This document shows positions 34,487 through 47,215 of a stretch of 64,000 nucleotides of DNA, piece after piece. Position 1 is the first letter of the stretch; every line of letters starts with the position of its first letter. The DNA comes from Atherinomorus stipes (Eukaryota > Chordata > Actinopteri > Atheriniformes > Atherinidae), in assembly GCA_023101725.1 (NCBI GenBank), contig JALJCO010007928.1, positions 1,054,001-1,118,000 of the forward strand, written 5' to 3'. Both the position numbers and the translations under genes were made by a program. A model generated the notes under the pieces. That model saw nothing but the letters and a program-made list of their open reading frames with translations. It was not told where the DNA came from and ran no database searches.

Positions 34487-35312
34487 TCATTTCATTCTGC
34501 ATTGTATCACATTGAATTGCATCCCATCCCAGCTCACTGCATCATACAGTACCATATTGTATTGTATCGTATCGCATAGTATTGCATCACATTTCATCGC
34601 ATCGCATCTCATCGTATTGTATCGCATCGTATTGTATTGCATTGTGTTGTATCAGATCGCATCTCATCGCATTGTTTCGCATTGCATCACATCTCATTGA
34701 ATCGGATCACATCGTATTGGATCAATGTGATTGATGCAATCTGATACGATCACATTGATCCAATCAGATCGATACAATTGTATCAGATCGCATCGTATAG
34801 CACCATATCGCATCGCATTGCATCACATTACATTGCATTGTATCGCATCGTATAGCATCACATTTCATCATATCGCATCAAATCACATTTCATCGCATCC
34901 CAGCGCACCGTATCGAATCATATCGTATCACATTGCACCACGTTCCAGCACACTGCATCAGATCGCATTGCACTGCATCTTATCGCACCACATAGTATAA
35001 TATTATATCATATCACATTGTATCATATCGTATTGCATTACACTGCATCTCATCCCAGCACACTTTTATTGTATCGTATTACATTGTATCATATCTATTC
35101 TATCATATCTATTCGATTGCATCATATTGCATCGTAAAGCATCGTATCACATCGCTTCAAATCATTTTGCATCACTTTGTATGATATTGCATCGTATCAC
35201 ATCGCATTGTATGACATCGCATCGTATTACATTGTATCACATTGCATTGCATCGTATCGCATCACATTTTACTATGTTGTATCATATTGTATCATACTGT
35301 ATCAGGATACTG
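34487..35312. repeat. Degenerate ATYRY-type pentanucleotide array (~830 bp)
   Basis: Almost the whole stretch is composed of pentamers of the pattern ATC/ATT plus a purine and a pyrimidine (ATCGC, ATTGT, ATCAC, ATCGT, ATTGC) in phase over long distances. It starts inside the 3' tail of the LINE at 33940-34486. Translations in several frames read YHIVSHCIAS-like peptides, an artefact of the 5-bp unit. The unit is highly variable, which points to old expansion and decay rather than recent slippage. Confidence 0.85.
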
Positions 35313-35553
35313 TTTTAATTGACCTTTTTAACCTTTTAACACTGGCATTTTCTCCCCCATCCATGTGGTCAAAAGAATATTAAACTAACAAATAAAACAG
35401 AAAATGTCAATCAGACTGATGTGAGGAGGTTGTCAATATAAAACTCAATCTAGTAAAAGATACAATATAATTACAATACAAATGGAGGCTTGCAGTAAGA
35501 AAGCTCAAACCTCATTTAAATGTGGCAGTCAGGAATATCATCAGGGCTACAAA

Positions 35554-35555
<2 letters not shown>
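35313..35555. other. Short unannotated spacer
   Basis: Unique-looking sequence between the pentanucleotide array and the TA microsatellite. Nothing recognised. Confidence 0.4.
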
Positions 35556-35558
<3 letters not shown>

Positions 35559-35613
<55 letters not shown>

Positions 35614-35622
35614 TTATATGCA

Positions 35623-35671
<49 letters not shown>

Positions 35672-35738
35672 CAATGTATATACAATATGTATACAATATA
35701 TATAGATACATAGATATAGATATAGATATAGATATATA
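35559..35738. repeat. (TA)n microsatellite with GATA end
   Basis: A long TA tract (35559-35606 and 35630-35666) broken by a short spacer, followed by TATAGA/GATATA units (35700-35738). Overlapping IYIYIY-type frames are artefacts of the dinucleotide. The SINE at 35739 begins where the tract ends. Confidence 0.9.
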
Positions 35739-36094
35739 TGGTGGCATGGTGGTTAGCACTGCAGTCTCACAGTAAGAAGGTTGCTGGTTCGATTCCCTGC
35801 TGGGGGGGGAGTTCGAACAATTCCAACTGTGGAGTATGCATGTTCTCCCAGTGTATGCATGGGTTCTCTCCGGGTACTCCGGCTTCCTCCCACCATCCAA
35901 AGATGGTTAATTGATTACTCTAAATTGTCCCTGTGAGCATGTGAGCATGCATGGTTGTCTGTCTCTCTGTGTTGGCCCTGTGACATACTGTCGACCTGTC
36001 CAGGGTGTACCCTGCCTCTCACCTGATAATGGCTGGGATAGGCTCCAGCAACCCCCCGTGACCCTGAATTGGATAAACGGTACAGAAAATGAAT
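35739..36094 (+). mobile_element. tRNA-derived SINE
   Basis: The head carries an RNA polymerase III A box (TGGTTAGCACTG, 35750-35761) and a B box (GGTTCGATTCC, 35786-35796) with tRNA-like spacing. A body follows with TTCTCTCCGGGTACTCCGGC, TCTAAATTGTCC, GACCTGTCCAGGGTGTACCC and GGGATAGGCTCCAGC, and then a GATAAACGGTA end with an AATG-type tail. This is a very common teleost retroposon, about full length at ~355 bp. Frames on the minus strand across it are shadows. Confidence 0.85.
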
Positions 36095-38427
36095 GAATAC
36101 ATATAGAAATTCTTTTTATTTGGCCATTTTAACCTTTATGAAAATGTTCTGTTCTTGTGTAAACCAAATGTTTTTCTCCTCTATAAGATATGTGACTGCA
36201 ATGAATGAAATAAAGAGTTTTTATTTATGTTATTTTTTTAAATTGAGTAGTGCTGTCTAAATTCCTGCCCTGGATATTCACCCAGTAAATTGTTGGTAGC
36301 TGCTTCACATGTACAGTATGATACATTCTTTTTTATGTATGTATTGGATACAATGTGCATCTATTATGTGCCAATATGTGTTGACCTTAACATTTCAGTG
36401 ACAGGCTCGACTGGCAGCGCTATTTAAGGAGTTAACGTCTACATTTAACATTTTCTAAGGAATCCTAATGAAGAATAGCCTCTGCTTTATACACCTTTTC
36501 TGTGTGCACCTCACATACTGACTTGGATTTTGGTCTAATAAAGACATAAAAAATAAATAAATAAAAAAAGATACACTGATTGAAATTCTTTGGGTTTTGC
36601 AGTTTCCTCTTTGGAAAAAAAAATTGACCTGCTGATTCTGAAATTCATCAAATTCCAGTTTTCTCTCTGTGAACTAAAATTGCTTCTGTCTCTTATTCAG
36701 ACAAATCTCCAAATAAAGCCATGTACAGTACTGAGATTTTTTTTTCCACTAATATTTCTACATTTCAATGAAAATAAGTCACTTATCTATACCGAAAAAC
36801 AAGCAGATATCACAAGCTTGCTGTTGCCTCTATGCCGTCGCTGTATACAGCTTTAGTCACTCCGCCCTCTATAAATCGAATGTGGTTTTGTGGTGGCTCA
36901 CGCTGCTGTTGCTCTGTGGAGACTGTTCCTCGTTCTCTTGTCTCACAGCAGGCTGTAGAGACTCATGCTGTTAAATAGCGAGAGGTAACTTTAGCGCCTA
37001 ATAATTCACCAAGTTCTTTAAGCATAAACTAAGTTTCTTAATATAAAACCCCCCAAAATGATGGTTGGTATTTTTATGTGTGTACGCACCAGGAATGATG
37101 AATGGTTGGAAATACTGTGCACAAGCAGAAACTTGAAGACATACATGGAACAAAGTGCAAAGCAAACACAGCAAAGGTTACTCCATCTCTGTTTTTAGCT
37201 TGCAAACACACACACCGATGCGCACACACTCAAAGACACACAGGAATCTCCCTCAGCCGGAGGTGGCGAGGAGCCAAGAGAGGTGTGGAAGAGATGTGTT
37301 GCATGCAGGAGGCTGTCCACACAGGTGTGACAGGATGACCTTTTAATCTCACACACACCTTGTAAGATTGACTAAATGGGAGAGATAAAAAGAATGAGAG
37401 AACAAGCAGCACAGGACCAGTGCCAGAAAATCCATTTATCTCATTCAGTGAACATGTGTACATCTCCTCTGTCTGACAAGCTTTGATTTACTGTTGGACA
37501 CATTATGTTGTTCAGAAGTTGGCCTGAGATAAATCATCGTGTCATTGAGGGGGAAGACCCATGAATCTGTCAGTAGTCATTTTGCCTTTGGTTATGTGGG
37601 TTTCGCTCACTTTTTCTTCATATGTCTTCATTTGTCTTCATATATAGGTATACATATATACAACTCCAAACATATATTATTATTATACATACATATACAT
37701 ACCACTTACATTATCTCCGTTATCATATGGCTACTTGCAAAAAAAAAAAAATCACATTAAAGTCTTTAATTTTTGTGAGGGCCAAATAACTTTCTGATGT
37801 TTTATGCTAAGAATAAAATAGTTCCACACAGTCGTAGCATTTGTTGCTTAGCAACGTTTGTTAGTTGGGTCATGGCAGCTGGAATTTGGGCTAGCACCGG
37901 CTATTTCTGTATGTTGAACTGGACATTTCCTCCTCTGCTGTTAGCCGTATGCGTCTTGCCACTGGTCTTCTTTTTGTCTTTTTCATTTTGGAGAGGGTGA
38001 ATCCTTAAACTCAGCCTGGTCCCACTATTTAAAATCCCCAAACACTCACCAAAGATGTTCAGATTAATTGGTAAGTCCACCATTTTTCTACCACAAGGTG
38101 TCGCTAAGTGCTCGCTCGTTGTTTTATGTTGCAGTTTTTTTCGTTGAGATCTTGGTTGAGATAAGTGAGCGGACTACTTGCAATGCAGAGTAATATTAGG
38201 TTAACCGTAAGACCACAGGTTAAAAAAGGAAACAAAAATATCCGTTGCCCTTGACAGCAGTTATTATATTGTTTCAGTAGTCATTATACGAAAATAATGA
38301 CTGCTGGAATGTTGGGGAAACCCTTCCAAGTCAACGGAAAGGTTGACTGTATTCTAAAGAGCCGTATAATAAGTCTTATTAACCTTTAGTATTTACTTTA
38401 TTTTGTAAATGTTGAAAAGGGAAGCAA
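36095..38427. other. Unannotated sequence
   Basis: No gene is recognised. AATAAA hexamers at about 36206 and 36538 are unsupported; the second is followed by an AAATAAATAAATA stretch like a retroposon tail. CA-rich patches lie near 37205-37245. Confidence 0.45.
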
Positions 38428-38621
38428 CAGCATTTCTCAACGCTGGACCTCAGAAACCGCTGCCCTGCAGGTCTGGAGGTTACCCTACTCTCACACACCT
38501 GAATCTGATGAATGGCTCACTAACAGACCTGCAAAGAACTTGATGAGGATTTTCAATAAATCAGGTGTCATGTAGGAACACATGCAGGGCAGTGGGTCCT
38601 GCATAGAGTTGAGAAACGCTG
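38428..38621. mobile_element. Short hAT-like MITE (CAGCRTTTCTCAAC ends)
   Basis: The left end CAGCATTTCTCAAC and inverted right end CAGCGTTTCTCAAC differ at one position, and both lead to a GGACC/GGACC..CTGCCCTGCA block. At 194 bp it has no coding space. The flanking octamers do not match, so the target duplication has decayed. CACACCTGAATC links it to the fragment at 29045. Confidence 0.7.
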
Positions 38622-38639
38622 CACTGTAAATTATAACAA

Positions 38640-39112
38640 AATGTTTGACAAATGAAACGAAACATATACCTACACAAACACACATATACATACTTACATA
38701 AACATAATAATAATCTAAATTCAACATGTTCAAAAGGAGTAAGAAGTCCAACTTATTTTATCCTTTCCCTTTAAGTCCCAAAAGGTCTTGTATCCTTCCT
38801 GAACAGGTAAACATATTTTATTTTTTTCTGCACAAAAACTGTTAATGTGCAAAAGTTAATCATTGCAGTTGCATTTTATGTCACAATGTTTATTTGAATG
38901 AGTTATTTTTTAACTGAAGTCAGCTTTAAGTTGGAGCTGAAGGCAAAATGTTGGTGCATACTTGAAATGAAAGAGTAATTGCAACCAAAGCTGTTCACTA
39001 TATTTCATCACTCAGTGAGAATTGATAAGAAAACCAAATTGAAAAGTGATACCGACACAGGAAACCGGAATCGCTAAATTGTGAACAATTCCCTTCCCTA
39101 GTTGCTATATCA
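38640..39112. repeat. Dispersed repeat, copy 1 (pairs with 57715-58105)
   Basis: It shares a long collinear series of words with 57715-58105, including CTGCACAAAAA, CATTGCAGTTG, GAGTTATTTTT, GCAAAATGTTGGTGCATACTT and AACAATTCCC near the end. The right end CAATTCCCTTCCCTAG is like the inverted terminus of TAGGGATGGGAATT-type hAT elements. The left part, with CATGTTCAAAAGGAGTAAGA, resembles another common teleost repeat, so the copy may be composite. Confidence 0.55.
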
Positions 39113-39441
39113 TGAACTGTTATCACAATAATTTGCTTTTTAAAAAATAGAAAAACTCTTTTTTTTTCTCCAAAGAAAAAAATATAAGGTGACATTTTTC
39201 TCTTGCCTTTTTTTATTGGTATGAACAATGCAGACAATAAGCAGACTGCAGACAAAAAAAAAATAAAATGTAGATGGTGATTGCTGCAAACAGAAATCAG
39301 AGAAATCAGACCGAGCAGAATGCGGAGTAAGAATTTTAGCAAACACTGAGATACTTAACAAACTTAAAACTTGAGCTCCATGTGTCGGTGACAGCTGCTC
39401 AGCTTATAACTGCAAGGTTCTTTGTTTGATCCCAATAAATC

Positions 39442-39500
39442 TGGACATCCTGGACATCCTGGACATCCTGGACATCCTGGAGAATCCTGGAGCATCCCGG
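39442..39500. repeat. 9-bp tandem repeat (TGGACATCC)n
   Basis: Four perfect copies of TGGACATCC are followed by two or three diverged units (TGGAGAATCC, TGGAGCATCC, CGGAGCCTCC). On the minus strand the repeat gives PGCPGCPGC or SRMSRMSRM in short frames, a repeat artefact and not a gene. Confidence 0.85.
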
Positions 39501-41600
39501 AGCCTCCTGAGCCAAGGTGCTGAGCTAGAAGTTGTGTAATATGATATAAATGATAGAAACTTTTCATAAATCACTCTGAAAACCACAAAAATGCTGTGTT
39601 ATCACAAACTGTTTACATGAGCTTGTGTGACCATAAATTTAATCTGTCAGTGTGACAGCAAGAGGTGACATAAAAAAAAAAAGAAAACACATGTAAAAAA
39701 AGTTTTAAATTCAATCAGATTTAGTTTTTTTCTCCTTTCTGTATGAAAAAGAAAGAGGTCACTTTAAAAAAAAAAGAGTTTTAAGGCTTGGGATACAGCT
39801 GCAATATCTTAAAGAGGAAAGTCATGTAAAGTTAAATAAAATGTGTATTTTTTTTTTTTTTTTTTGCATTATCTTTAACAATTGCCAAATAAAAACAGAT
39901 AAAAACAATATGAAGTGAAAAAAGGAAGGAAAAAAACAGTGAGAAACAGCCAGACTCAAACTCATAAAACTTTTCATCCTCCCGGTTGATTAAAAGTTTC
40001 TTAATTTGCATTTGAGTTAAATGGCGAAAGTTTGGAAAAATACACCTGACAGCTGGATGCAAAGTGCAACTAATGGAGTCCCATTTTCAACACACCTGCT
40101 GCATTGTTGCTCCTCCCTCGGGGCAGTTAGCGCGGGGGCAGGGCTGCAAACCGACGCTGGCGTGACTCAGATGCTGGTTATTCTGCCCTGTGAGTGGAAG
40201 TCTCCTGCCAGCTATACTGGCACAAAGCCAGCCCAAATTCACTCAGCTTTAGCTATTGTGTAACTTCTTAGAGAAAATCCCTGTTTCTGAATCAACTTGC
40301 CACTGTGGGCAGTTGACAAAAAAAAAGAAATTACCCCTTGATATTCAGCATCAGCAGACACATGGTTAACACTATACATTTTCTGCTCTGTCATATCCAT
40401 AATGACTTTAATATCGTCAGATCAAAGTTATAGGATTAACTTAAACCTCAGTGGTTAACTTCAAAAGACCAGCAGACAATCACGCAACCTGTTTTCACAG
40501 ATTGTGGGCTGGATATCAAAGGCTTATATGTGAAAACGTGATAAGCTATTTGGAAGTGAAAACACACAGAGGAAGTTAATTGATTGGTTTGCTGGCATGT
40601 CGGAGAAAGAAAAACAGTCTTGCTGCCTTCCTCTCCAGCACCTGGATCTCGTGTCAGACCAGTTTTACCTGGATCTGCAGACAGCGAAAAACTGTCTGAG
40701 CCTAGTCTGTTTTTTAAGTGTTTGAGAAAACCAGAGGATTTCTTTCTTTTTTTTTTTCTTTAGGGTTTTATCTTGTTGCCTTGATATTACCTTTGCTATG
40801 TGAGGAAACAGCTTTTCTTTCTGCATTTAGCTTCCTACAGACCTTTTTGTATGTCCCAATAATAGAGGTGACTCCTATTTTCTCTCAGCAGAAATTAGTG
40901 CAAATAAATTAGAAATAAACCTGTGGATCATTCCATTGGAGCCTCGCCCAAACTTTACAACATGAAATAATTAAAACACTAAATTTCACAGTGTAATGGC
41001 CTCCTGTATTGTCTTTCCAGGCATTGTGTGTGTTGTGAGATTTCATTTCCAACAGAGAAAGTCATGGTTTATGTGGTAACAGCAACTAGAGAATCCAGAC
41101 TGCATTCTTTTCACATTCTCCAGACAAGTTCTTCAGTGTTTTACTATGAAAATGGTTTTATAGATCACCTACTGTACATACTGTACAGTAGTCTACACTT
41201 GAAGTCAGGCATAAAAGGTACACGGAAAAATCCATTTGTTTTTACCTGTTTTTGCTTTTTTTTTCTCTTACTTTTGTTTTTCCAGTTACAATTTGCACTT
41301 CTGTCCAGTTGAACGTGGTCGGTGTTATTTTCCTTCCTCTGCTGAAGAGAACACATTTAGGGACTAGCACACCAAGCGGAGCCTGTAGCATCTTTGTCAC
41401 TTTCACCAGGTTAACCTTTTACAAATGGAGGCCGTCTAGCTGAGGGAGGTAAAGAGGAGATGCTAAACTCTGCCAAAACCTTTGGAGAAGTCATGAACTG
41501 TCCGTAAACTAAAACCTCACTAGTTTTACTCTGCTGCCTTTATCAAAGGGGGCCTTTGCAGAGATGTTCACATACTGTGCTACCTCCATGATTTAATAGT
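39501..41600. other. Unannotated sequence
   Basis: Contains a T18 tract (39848-39865) and otherwise unique AT-rich DNA. The stretch 40030-40260 is GC-richer and unique-looking but has no coding signature beyond an 80-codon frame without a domain. Confidence 0.45.
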
Positions 41601-41602
41601 TT

Positions 41603-42280
41603 TAGGCCATGTCTACATTAGGCCGTGTAAATATTTAAACATGCACGCATTTAGCCGATGCCCCTATATTGGCCACATTTGCCTGCCATTTAAGGGTCTC
41701 TCAGTCGCATATTTTTTAGTCGGGCAAGGAGGGACCTGTAAATGCCAAGCCGACGGGTAAACAGCTTAGAATGGATAACTTTGCCGTTCATTGAAAGAAA
41801 GTGACAGCAATAAAACCCACCGCAGACTGATGACAAAGCACGCCACGGGAGAGCAGCCTGAACAATTCAAGTCCTCGTCAACATTTAGATTTTTGTTGTA
41901 GGTATGGCCACAACTGTGTTGTTTTGTTGTGATAAGATTATCAGCTATGTAAGTGGTCATCTTGTGTTTTATGAAAATGTATTGCCTGAAATGAATTAAT
42001 AAATTGAATGAAATGAACATTTTACCCGGCCATAAAATTTTCATGTAATTTGTTACTTTTAGCAACACCATCCTATTGTCAGTCCAAAGAAAAGAAAAAT
42101 AGCTTGTTGCGGTGCCATTGTTTTACTAGATTGAGTAGCATGTAAAATTAACTTCCTGTTTACATGTTGATGTAATACACATCATCTGGTGATGTGACGC
42201 ATACTCAGTGTGTGCAAATGGGTGCTCAGTATTTTGCTTGCGTCTGTATAACATTAACCGCTTAGTGCAGACGTGGCCTA
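41603..42280. mobile_element. MITE with TAGGCCAYGTCTRCA termini
   Basis: The left end TAGGCCATGTCTACATTAGGC and inverted right end TAGGCCACGTCTGCACTAAGC agree at 16 of 21 positions. A T precedes the left end and an A follows the right, making TTAGG..CCTAA borders whose target duplication is ambiguous. No transposase. A 101-codon minus-strand frame inside it has no domain. Confidence 0.7.
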
Positions 42281-45200
42281 AGAGCTACAGCGTCGTCATT
42301 CCAAAGAGACGTTCATGTTCATCTTTTTTCATTTATATGTGCCATCTTCATTTATTCTTCACCAATAGCACAAATGCTGATATGTAATAGCACATTTCAC
42401 AAGTCTTTTCTTTATTAGGACTACTAAAGTATGCAGAGACCTTGTGGTTGAAAAAATATGCTAATTTCATTATAGGTGTGGATTTATTTTGCATTAAAAG
42501 TAGGGCCAGGGCTCAAAGGTTTAGTGTTTATGAGTTCAACTTTTCTCCATTTGTATAATAACATCAGAAAATGTCTTTGTCCTGAGAAACATTAATGTTT
42601 TTTTTACTTGTTTCTTCTCTACTCCACCCAACAACCAGAATAATGGTTAAATAACCATATTATTAGCTCGTCATTCCCTCTTGATGATCATATAAATCAA
42701 ACAAAAGCTATAAATAAGTGATTCTAGGTTCTTCTTCCTGGTAAATGCAGATTATTGTGCTGTTATTACATAAGAACATCCTTTCTATTCTGTAACCTCA
42801 AGTTTGTAATTCGGCCATAAATTCAAGTGTCTCTTTAACCATGTTTTTATGTGAAGAGATAAATAGCCCAAAGCTTTCTTCTTCTCCTTTCTGCCAGAAT
42901 ATTGTCCTCTGACTGTCCAGCCACTATTCAAGCTATTAAGAAGGCATATCATGCAATATTGACTGATGGATTTGGGAATTAATTACCTAATCTCTGCAAA
43001 CACTTAATCATTTGTGTGATGTTTAAACTACAAATCAATTTATTGCAGAAAGTTGCTGCTAAATCCTGCAGCGGAAGTGTGGTCTCATCTCTGCTCACCT
43101 GAGCGGTTGCAGAACAAAGATGGTAAAGTTTTCACAAGATGTCAATCAAAATTCTGTGTGTACGCACTAATGCAGCTTGTGTAAGCATGTCAGTTACACA
43201 TACACACGTGTGCACACACGCAGTCAGGCAAGTGGAGTTGAAGTAGGGGTTGGTTGTTGTCCAAGAGGGAGGGGTTTGGCTCCGTGACTGAAGGGCCATT
43301 AGTTTTCAGGGTTCGGTCAGTCGTCGTCTTGACTGGCGCAAGAGTCAAGGAACGCAACTTGCACTAAATATAACACACAATTGCTTTTATGCACACAAAC
43401 ACAAGCACACACACGGTGATGAACAGACATGAAACACACTTGCTTTGACATAAAATCACATATGAATGCAAAATATGTTTTTATACAGTAAGTGATGTTA
43501 GATAGAAAGATTTATATAAAAAAAAACCCACTATGCACACTTTCATCTTCAGGGAGCTCCAACAACGATTCTTTGAATCTGAGCTTTGATGTGAGAAAAA
43601 CTTCATTGCGATAATGATATTAGAATCAGAAATGCTGATTTGTAGTTGAAAGGTCAAATCTGAATCTGAAAATAACCTTCTGGAGACAAAAAAAGCATCA
43701 GATACTGTAGTTTGACCCTCAGTTCTTTTTCTCCTGCTCTGTAAATAATAAACATTCCTGCAGAGACAAGCCAGACAAATAACAAATGAGGAAAGCACAA
43801 ATGGATAAGTGGTAAATGTTTGCTTTAATGCTTTAATCAAAACTGGGTTTTCGTCTCCAAATTCACACACACACACACGAGGAGACATACTGTAGGCACA
43901 CAATGGATTGTCATTTCTTGCTTTGCATAAAATTAAATAATCTATTTAATGCCTGTACATATGGCAGCACTTCATATTTTGCATTGTATGCTGTGGAGGC
44001 ACAAAGCAACAAGAATTTGTCCAATGAGTGTTTGGATTTCTTTTTACTTTATGCCTCATTTTAAAAACAAGTCAAAAGTGTCAGAAATTGCACAGCCTTT
44101 TCTTTATTCTGAAAGAATACGGACTTCAAGGACAATATTAACCTTGCTTAAAGTAGGTTTGAAGTTATTTAATTTGTGTTGAATAATGTGTTCTGTAATA
44201 GCTTCATTTCACAAGCTTGTGAACTGATGTGTTTACACCAGCAGTAGAAGTTTAGCCTTTAACTACTAAATAAATTATATGAAATCACAAAGTATAAATA
44301 CAAGAATCCTAAATTAATAAATTGTGCTTTTTTTTCAACGAAATGGTGTTACATCAAATTTTGTTACCAGTCAGATCTAAAACGATTGACACATTGTATT
44401 TATATAGTATTTATTAAATAGGGATGATCATTGAAAAGATTTTTGTTTCAGTGCTTCCAGAAGCAAGAAGAATATCTGCCAGGTCTTGACCATTGCCAGT
44501 CAATTAACAAATTCATTTGTACATAAATTTCATCAAAAGGCTACAAAAAAAAAAAAAAAAAGTAGGAATATTTTTTGATAAAAAGATGTGACTTGCACTT
44601 GTCCACCTTAAAAGTAAAAGCAATATTCTGAATGCATCATCCAGAAGCATTTTTTTAAAAATTATTATTTCAGCCTTGCTATAACTACTATACACTATTA
44701 ATTGGGCAAAAAAGTACAGTATGCTCTATAAGGGGCTATTTTAACATCTATGCACATATGAAATGTGGGTGTCAGCATAGTTGCTTGCGCACACATTTTG
44801 CAGCACTGATGGTGGATGCTATCATCATCACATTAATCATTTCTGATAACATGAATATCTGACTTTGTTCACCACATTTAACATTTATCTGCTAAATAGA
44901 ATGAAGGAAAATTATAAGTGCTTAAAAAAATTGTAGGTATCTGAAGCAACATGAGGGATAAACAAAGAGAATGCACAGATGTGACATCATCAAACTAAAT
45001 TGACAAGATTCGAGCGTGAAATAAATTAGTGTTGAAACTTGAGACCGGCATTCAAATTTACTTATTTGTCCAACTTTTAACTTTGGAGCAGAAACGAGAG
45101 AAGAAAAGAGGCATCGCCACTTCCTCGAAATATTTAATTTTATATCTGGCCCGGTGCCCGACTCTGTCGATAAAAAGTTGTCTTTCATGTTAGCTGTTGA

Positions 45201-46500
45201 CGTTAGCACGATGAACAAGATACAGACACAATGAAAACACAGAGCAGCAGCCAAACATGGACTGATTGGTGCACGTGTGACAAAGAGCTCAACACGCAAA
45301 TGTTTGCCGCCAGATAGCAGAAAAATAAATGACCAGAGATGATAATGAATGTGACACAGAGATAGTTTATTTGTTTAAACGCACATACACACTATCTCCC
45401 TCTGACAGACTCACACACATGAACAACACACACTTGATGAGAATGAAAACGAGATAAATGCATACTTACTACACTCAATTAATAGAATTGCTTCAAATCC
45501 ATCATGCAATTACCAAACGCAAAATCACTGCCCTTTAAAGATACAGTAATGGTGACTACTAGCTTTTCTAAAAAACAGATAGCGGCGTTCTCTTGATAGA
45601 TGCTTGGGAACAATACCTAAATCATTTCCTTAATTATCTCCTCTGGAACTAATGTTGCAGATATGTGTGTGAATTAATTATTGGGGCTTGATATAAGAGA
45701 GGGAGCAAGAAAGGGAGTAGCATTATCCACAGAATCTTTTTTTTCATGCAGCATTCATTAAGGAGAAGGCAACTGTCAGTCACTCCACAAGACAAAACCC
45801 TGATTTCCAGAAATCAAATTAGCACTGAAAACAGAAAGAGAGGGGACAGGGGAATCAACAAAAGACAGTTGAGCCCTTATTGTGAGTGTCAAAGAGAGGC
45901 ACATAGCAGCAGAGAATGTGTCGTTTTTCGATTTGTGGTGTTTTATGTTGTCTTCACTTTTTTTTTCCCATATAGAGGTTTTTCTGTACCCTCAACTTGG
46001 GCTTCCATTCAGCATGACGTTCTGAAGCAGCATGGCCTTCAGTTGCACACATGCACAGACACATTCACTTTTACTCTCAATCTGGAAATATTATACTGTA
46101 TGTTTGGGTTTTATTGCTTCAGACTTTTGTTAGCAACACTGTTTCTCCAGGAGACTCCCTATTGGATGTTTTCAGCGCAAAGACTGTAGGAGACATTGTA
46201 TGTCTTGTCAATGTGTACAAAAAGCCCAGAATGTATGTTGAATTTTGCTTCACAAGTTGAGGCAAATAGAAGTTATTTCATGGCCATAGAAAACTGACTT
46301 CCCCATGTTTGGGATAATTTGGTTTGTAAACAGCTAAACAACAATTTAAAAACTGAAGAAATAGAAGAAATGGAAACAATCTGGGGTTTGATTAACATAT
46401 TAAACTGCGTGGCTTTTATTGGTGATTTCACTTGAATCTATTGGATCATCTTGTTATAATTAGTACCAAAACATATTATCGTTGAGTTCACTAACAAGGA
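42281..46500. other. Unannotated AT-rich sequence
   Basis: The longest unassigned stretch, about 4.2 kb. It contains a CA run (43862-43879), an A17 run (44545-44561) and the longest open frames of the window (140 codons on the minus strand at 43481-43903 and 147 on the plus strand at 45746-46189). Neither has a recognisable domain or splice context. Confidence 0.45.
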
Positions 46501-46635
46501 CCACGCCATGACAAAATGAGTGAGGATGATGATGATTTATTGAATGAATGAAAGAATTGATGAGCCGGAGGAAGACCTAGGGTGGGGGTGTAGTCTTTTG
46601 GTAGTGAGTTCGGCTTAGGGGACCCCCGCCCCCCC

Positions 46636-46915
46636 CTCAGATGGAACCTGAAAGAAGAGAAGGAAGCAGACAAGGAACAAGTAAAGTAAGAATGGCGAAG
46701 ACGGTCAGATGATGGGAGAGAAGGAGAACAGTAGGAGGGAGAAGGGAGGAAGAGAAGGGGGAGAGCAAAGAGACTCGGAAGGGGCAGCAGAAGGAGGACG
46801 GCCCAACAAAGCAGGGAAGGTAGAGAGGAACTGCGCAGAGAGCAAGGGAGGGAAAGGGAGGGAAAGGGAGGGCGTCGCGAGAACGAGACAAATGAACGGA
46901 GGAGGTGAGCGAGTA
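46636..46915. repeat. Polypurine tract with G-quadruplex motif
   Basis: The plus strand is overwhelmingly G and A for about 280 bp. At 46846-46872 six GGG runs are separated by loops of 1 or 3 bases as a 10-bp tandem GGGAGGGAAA unit, a canonical quadruplex pattern. The open frames over it on both strands are composition artefacts. Confidence 0.85.
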
Positions 46916-46989
46916 TTTAAGGCTGCTTGGTGATTAGTGAGGTTGGAAGCAGGTGTGGTTGAGGCGTGGTCCTGCTCCTGCTCCTCTGT

Positions 46990-47215
46990 CAAAAAATGGA
47001 CAACATTAGTTTAAAGCAACACCAGATAAGCTTTTGAACTTAGAAATTTTTGCTGCTGACTTGTTTTGATGGCCCACTGATCATCATTGTGCACATGTCT
47101 GAGGCCGTTGCTGCCCTGCAGCAAAGAGAACACTTTCTCCAACTTTGTGTTCCTGCCTGGAGCACCACATAAAAAACTGGACATCAACACACTGGCTGCT
47201 TTGGACATACACTAT
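46990..47215 (+). repeat. Dispersed repeat fragment, related to 9400-9640
   Basis: It begins near TAAAGCAACACCAGATAA and shares GTTTTGATGGC, GTGCACAT, GAGGCCGT and GCAGCAA-type words in order with 9400-9640. It abuts the inverted-repeat element at 47216. Superfamily unknown. Confidence 0.4.

Noticed and set aside
34373..35383. Open frames with YHIVSHCIAS-like repeats
   Set aside because: The period comes from the 5-bp array read in three frames. Not a repeat protein.
35750..35796. Possible tRNA gene
   Set aside because: A and B boxes are present, but the sequence does not fold as a cloverleaf and continues into a SINE body.
35520..35900. IYIYIY-rich frames and a 117-codon minus-strand frame
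   Set aside because: TA microsatellite plus SINE antisense.
36206..36560. AATAAA hexamers as gene ends
   Set aside because: No upstream exon or consistent downstream element. One is followed by an A-rich retroposon-like tail.
39442..39500. Possible CRISPR-like array
   Set aside because: Units are contiguous 9-bp tandem copies with no spacers, and the genome is a vertebrate.
43481..43903. 140-codon minus-strand frame
   Set aside because: No recognisable domain. It runs into a CA microsatellite at its 5' end.
45746..46189. Longest open frame, 147 codons on the plus strand
   Set aside because: No domain, mixed low-complexity composition, no splice or promoter context. The length is expected by chance in 64 kb.
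46637..46992. Overlapping proline/serine/leucine-rich minus-strand frames
   Set aside because: Artefact of the polypurine tract.
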